Part shown: piece after piece, positions 62,580 through 64,000 of the stretch
Numbering within the stretch: position 1 is the first letter of the stretch
Layout of the letters: every line of letters starts with the position of its first letter
From: Rotaria socialis
Lineage: Eukaryota; Rotifera; Eurotatoria; Philodinida; Philodinidae
Length of the DNA stretch: 64,000 nucleotides
Reading direction: 5' to 3'
Assembly (NCBI GenBank): GCA_905331475.1
Contig: CAJNYU010001742.1
Location: 1 to 64,000 of the forward strand
Made by a program: the position numbers and the translations under genes
The notes under the pieces: model-generated
Told to the model about the DNA's origin: nothing
The model's database searches: none
The model's input: the letters and a program-made list of their open reading frames with translations, nothing else

Positions 62580-64000
62580 TCAAACATAAATTCGCACATA
62601 AGCGACAATTTTCTGATGGCACCTTGGACACAACCGTAGTGATTCGCTGCATGAAACACAGCTTACCAAATGGCCACATGGTAAACAAGCTAACTGTTTT
62701 TCTTTGATCGAGCAGATCATGCAAGGTATGGCTACTTCTGAAACTTGCGTTTGAGTGGCATCGTTGTTAGTAGGAGTTGCTTTGATTTCCTCTTGATTTT
62801 CATTGGCATTTGATTGTAATCTGAGACGAGAAGACGATTGTGATGATGATGTGGCGCTTTCATGTGCCGTGTCATTTGATACATGAATAGAACTTGATTG
62901 ATCAGTATCACGTGCAGGTGATGTTGTGCTGCCTGAGCCTTCTCGTTGTACTTCTATAGAGCAGAAAAGAAATAGAAACGATGAAAAAATTGACTTTTAT
63001 TAAAATAAAAACAGACCTGCTTTGCTTCTTATTTGTTTCATTCTTAAACTTGGTATCACGATATTTTCTTTCTTACCATCGATATGTGTAATTTGTTTTT
63101 GAAGTATTAAACAAGCTACATATAAATCGTATTCCGACACGAAATTATCACCTAGAGAAAACGTTAATTGAATACTATAGAAAATTTCATGTCGATTAAC
63201 TTACGTTTAAGTCGTAACTGATCTTCCCAACATCGTTTAACTATCGATAATTTAAAATTTTGCTGTAATAAACGTTGCGAAATGGGTAGATCTAATCGAG
63301 CAGCAACATGTCTCGATAGAGTACTCTCATCGGGTATTAATAATTGTTCACTATTCGTTCTTAGATTAGTATTTGACATATCAATAAAATCTGTTCTTTC
63401 GTTTACTTGATTAGATCTTGAACGTTCTAAAAACAAAACAAAAATAGATTTGAAATTTAAAATGATCGAGACATACCTTGCTGTGCTCGTTTATATTCTT
63501 GAATTTTACGATATAAATGATCGCCACATAACTGTTTAGCATATGTACAATGTGGAAACCAACGAGCGTGTTCAATTGTTGGATTATCATTGAGCCGTAA
63601 GTTTTGTAATGATCCATTACAATGAAAACAAGTGACACTATTGTTTGAACCTGTATAGAAAAATCCTGCTCGAACCAAGTCGTCGATGGATGGTGCATCT
63701 CTGTTTGGCCAATTAATGAATGATTCATAACGTTTTGGTATTTCGGAATAGACAGCATGGCATGGGACTCTGAAGATATTATTTGATTGTGTTGAACTTT
63801 CATCGTCAATATTGATCGATGAAATTGCAGGATGCATTAATTTTGATTTAACATATGGACAATTAGGTGAAAGTGTTTTATGTACATCACATGGATCATC
63901 TGTATGGGGTGTCCATTGTTGACAAATAAGGTTACAATAAATGCATATTACTCGATCACCAACATTGCAATTAAAAAAGCCAGCTTGTATCATTTGTGCA
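62580..64000 (-). CDS. Inhibitor-of-apoptosis-like protein, two BIRs and RING (5' end cut by window)
   Basis: Exons 64000-63477 (incomplete), 63426-63205, 63151-63017 and 62953-62580 are in frame. The visible part starts inside BIR1 and is closely similar to the first half of the four-BIR gene, with shared intron positions and phases. BIR1 keeps CIYC...H...C. BIR2 keeps its zinc ligands (CFHC...EHARWFPHC), but the usual Trp-Gly-Pro after LQN is replaced by Leu-Arg-Leu. A helical region (LLIPDESTLSRHVAARLDL) and a Ser/Thr/Gln-rich linker follow, then a C-terminal C3HC4 RING (CMICSIKEKQLACLPCGH, CVSC, CPRC) ending in RIYV. This gene goes straight from the helical region to linker and RING, whereas its neighbour has two more BIRs there. 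Confidence 0.88.

Noticed and set aside
1..64000. CRISPR arrays, operons, bacterial promoters
   Set aside because: The sequence is intron-rich eukaryotic. No regularly spaced direct repeats of CRISPR type were seen.

Overview
The window looks like nuclear DNA of a bdelloid rotifer (Adineta/Rotaria type). This is an inference from several features: AT-rich sequence, many short introns of about 50-70 bp with GT-AG ends, lophotrochozoan/animal-type single-copy genes packed on both strands, a tandem family of B-box/coiled-coil/NHL genes, multiplied BIR-RING (IAP) genes, and a short TGTGGG-type repeat, the telomere unit reported for bdelloids. There are no bacterial features, CRISPR arrays or rRNA genes, and I could support no tRNA.

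Layout. 1-4200: mostly non-coding, with repeats and a decayed relic of an SGSM-type RUN/TBC gene. 4342-5468 (-): secreted trypsin-like protease in three exons. 6173-12217 (+): about 20-exon SFI1-like centrin-binding protein. 12240-30300 (+): a roughly 6 kb unit repeated three times. Each unit holds exon-like relics of an unidentified upstream gene followed by an intact two-exon B-box/coiled-coil/six-NHL gene. The repeats have been reshuffled by gene conversion, one carries a fresh foldback MITE, and one has a moved splice acceptor. 30300-33600: relics only. 33632-34865 (+): Rab26-type GTPase. 35026-40088 (-): CMTR2 cap-2 methyltransferase. 40489-44020 (-): villin-headpiece protein of dematin/abLIM type. 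45830-48680 (+): OTUD5-type deubiquitinase. 48981-51405 (+): PUS3 tRNA pseudouridine synthase, with one apparent GC-AG intron. 52042-56833 (-): 17-exon AMPA-like glutamate receptor. 57680-60176 (-): inhibitor-of-apoptosis gene that, by conserved splice phase, reads as one four-BIR protein with a RING. 61724-61975 (+): small RING-only ORF. 62580-64000 (-): second IAP, cut by the window edge.

Exon structures were built by hand from splice signals and frame. For the protease, NHL genes, Rab26, CMTR2, headpiece protein, OTUD5, PUS3, glutamate receptor and IAP gene the summed exon lengths are divisible by three, which supports the models. The most unusual signals are the NHL array with its conversion mosaic, the four-BIR fusion, two copies of a dispersed repeat sitting in introns of CMTR2 and PUS3, and the MITE caught in one array unit. 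There is no operon logic here. Neighbouring housekeeping genes are independent, while the NHL and IAP groups are local paralog families.
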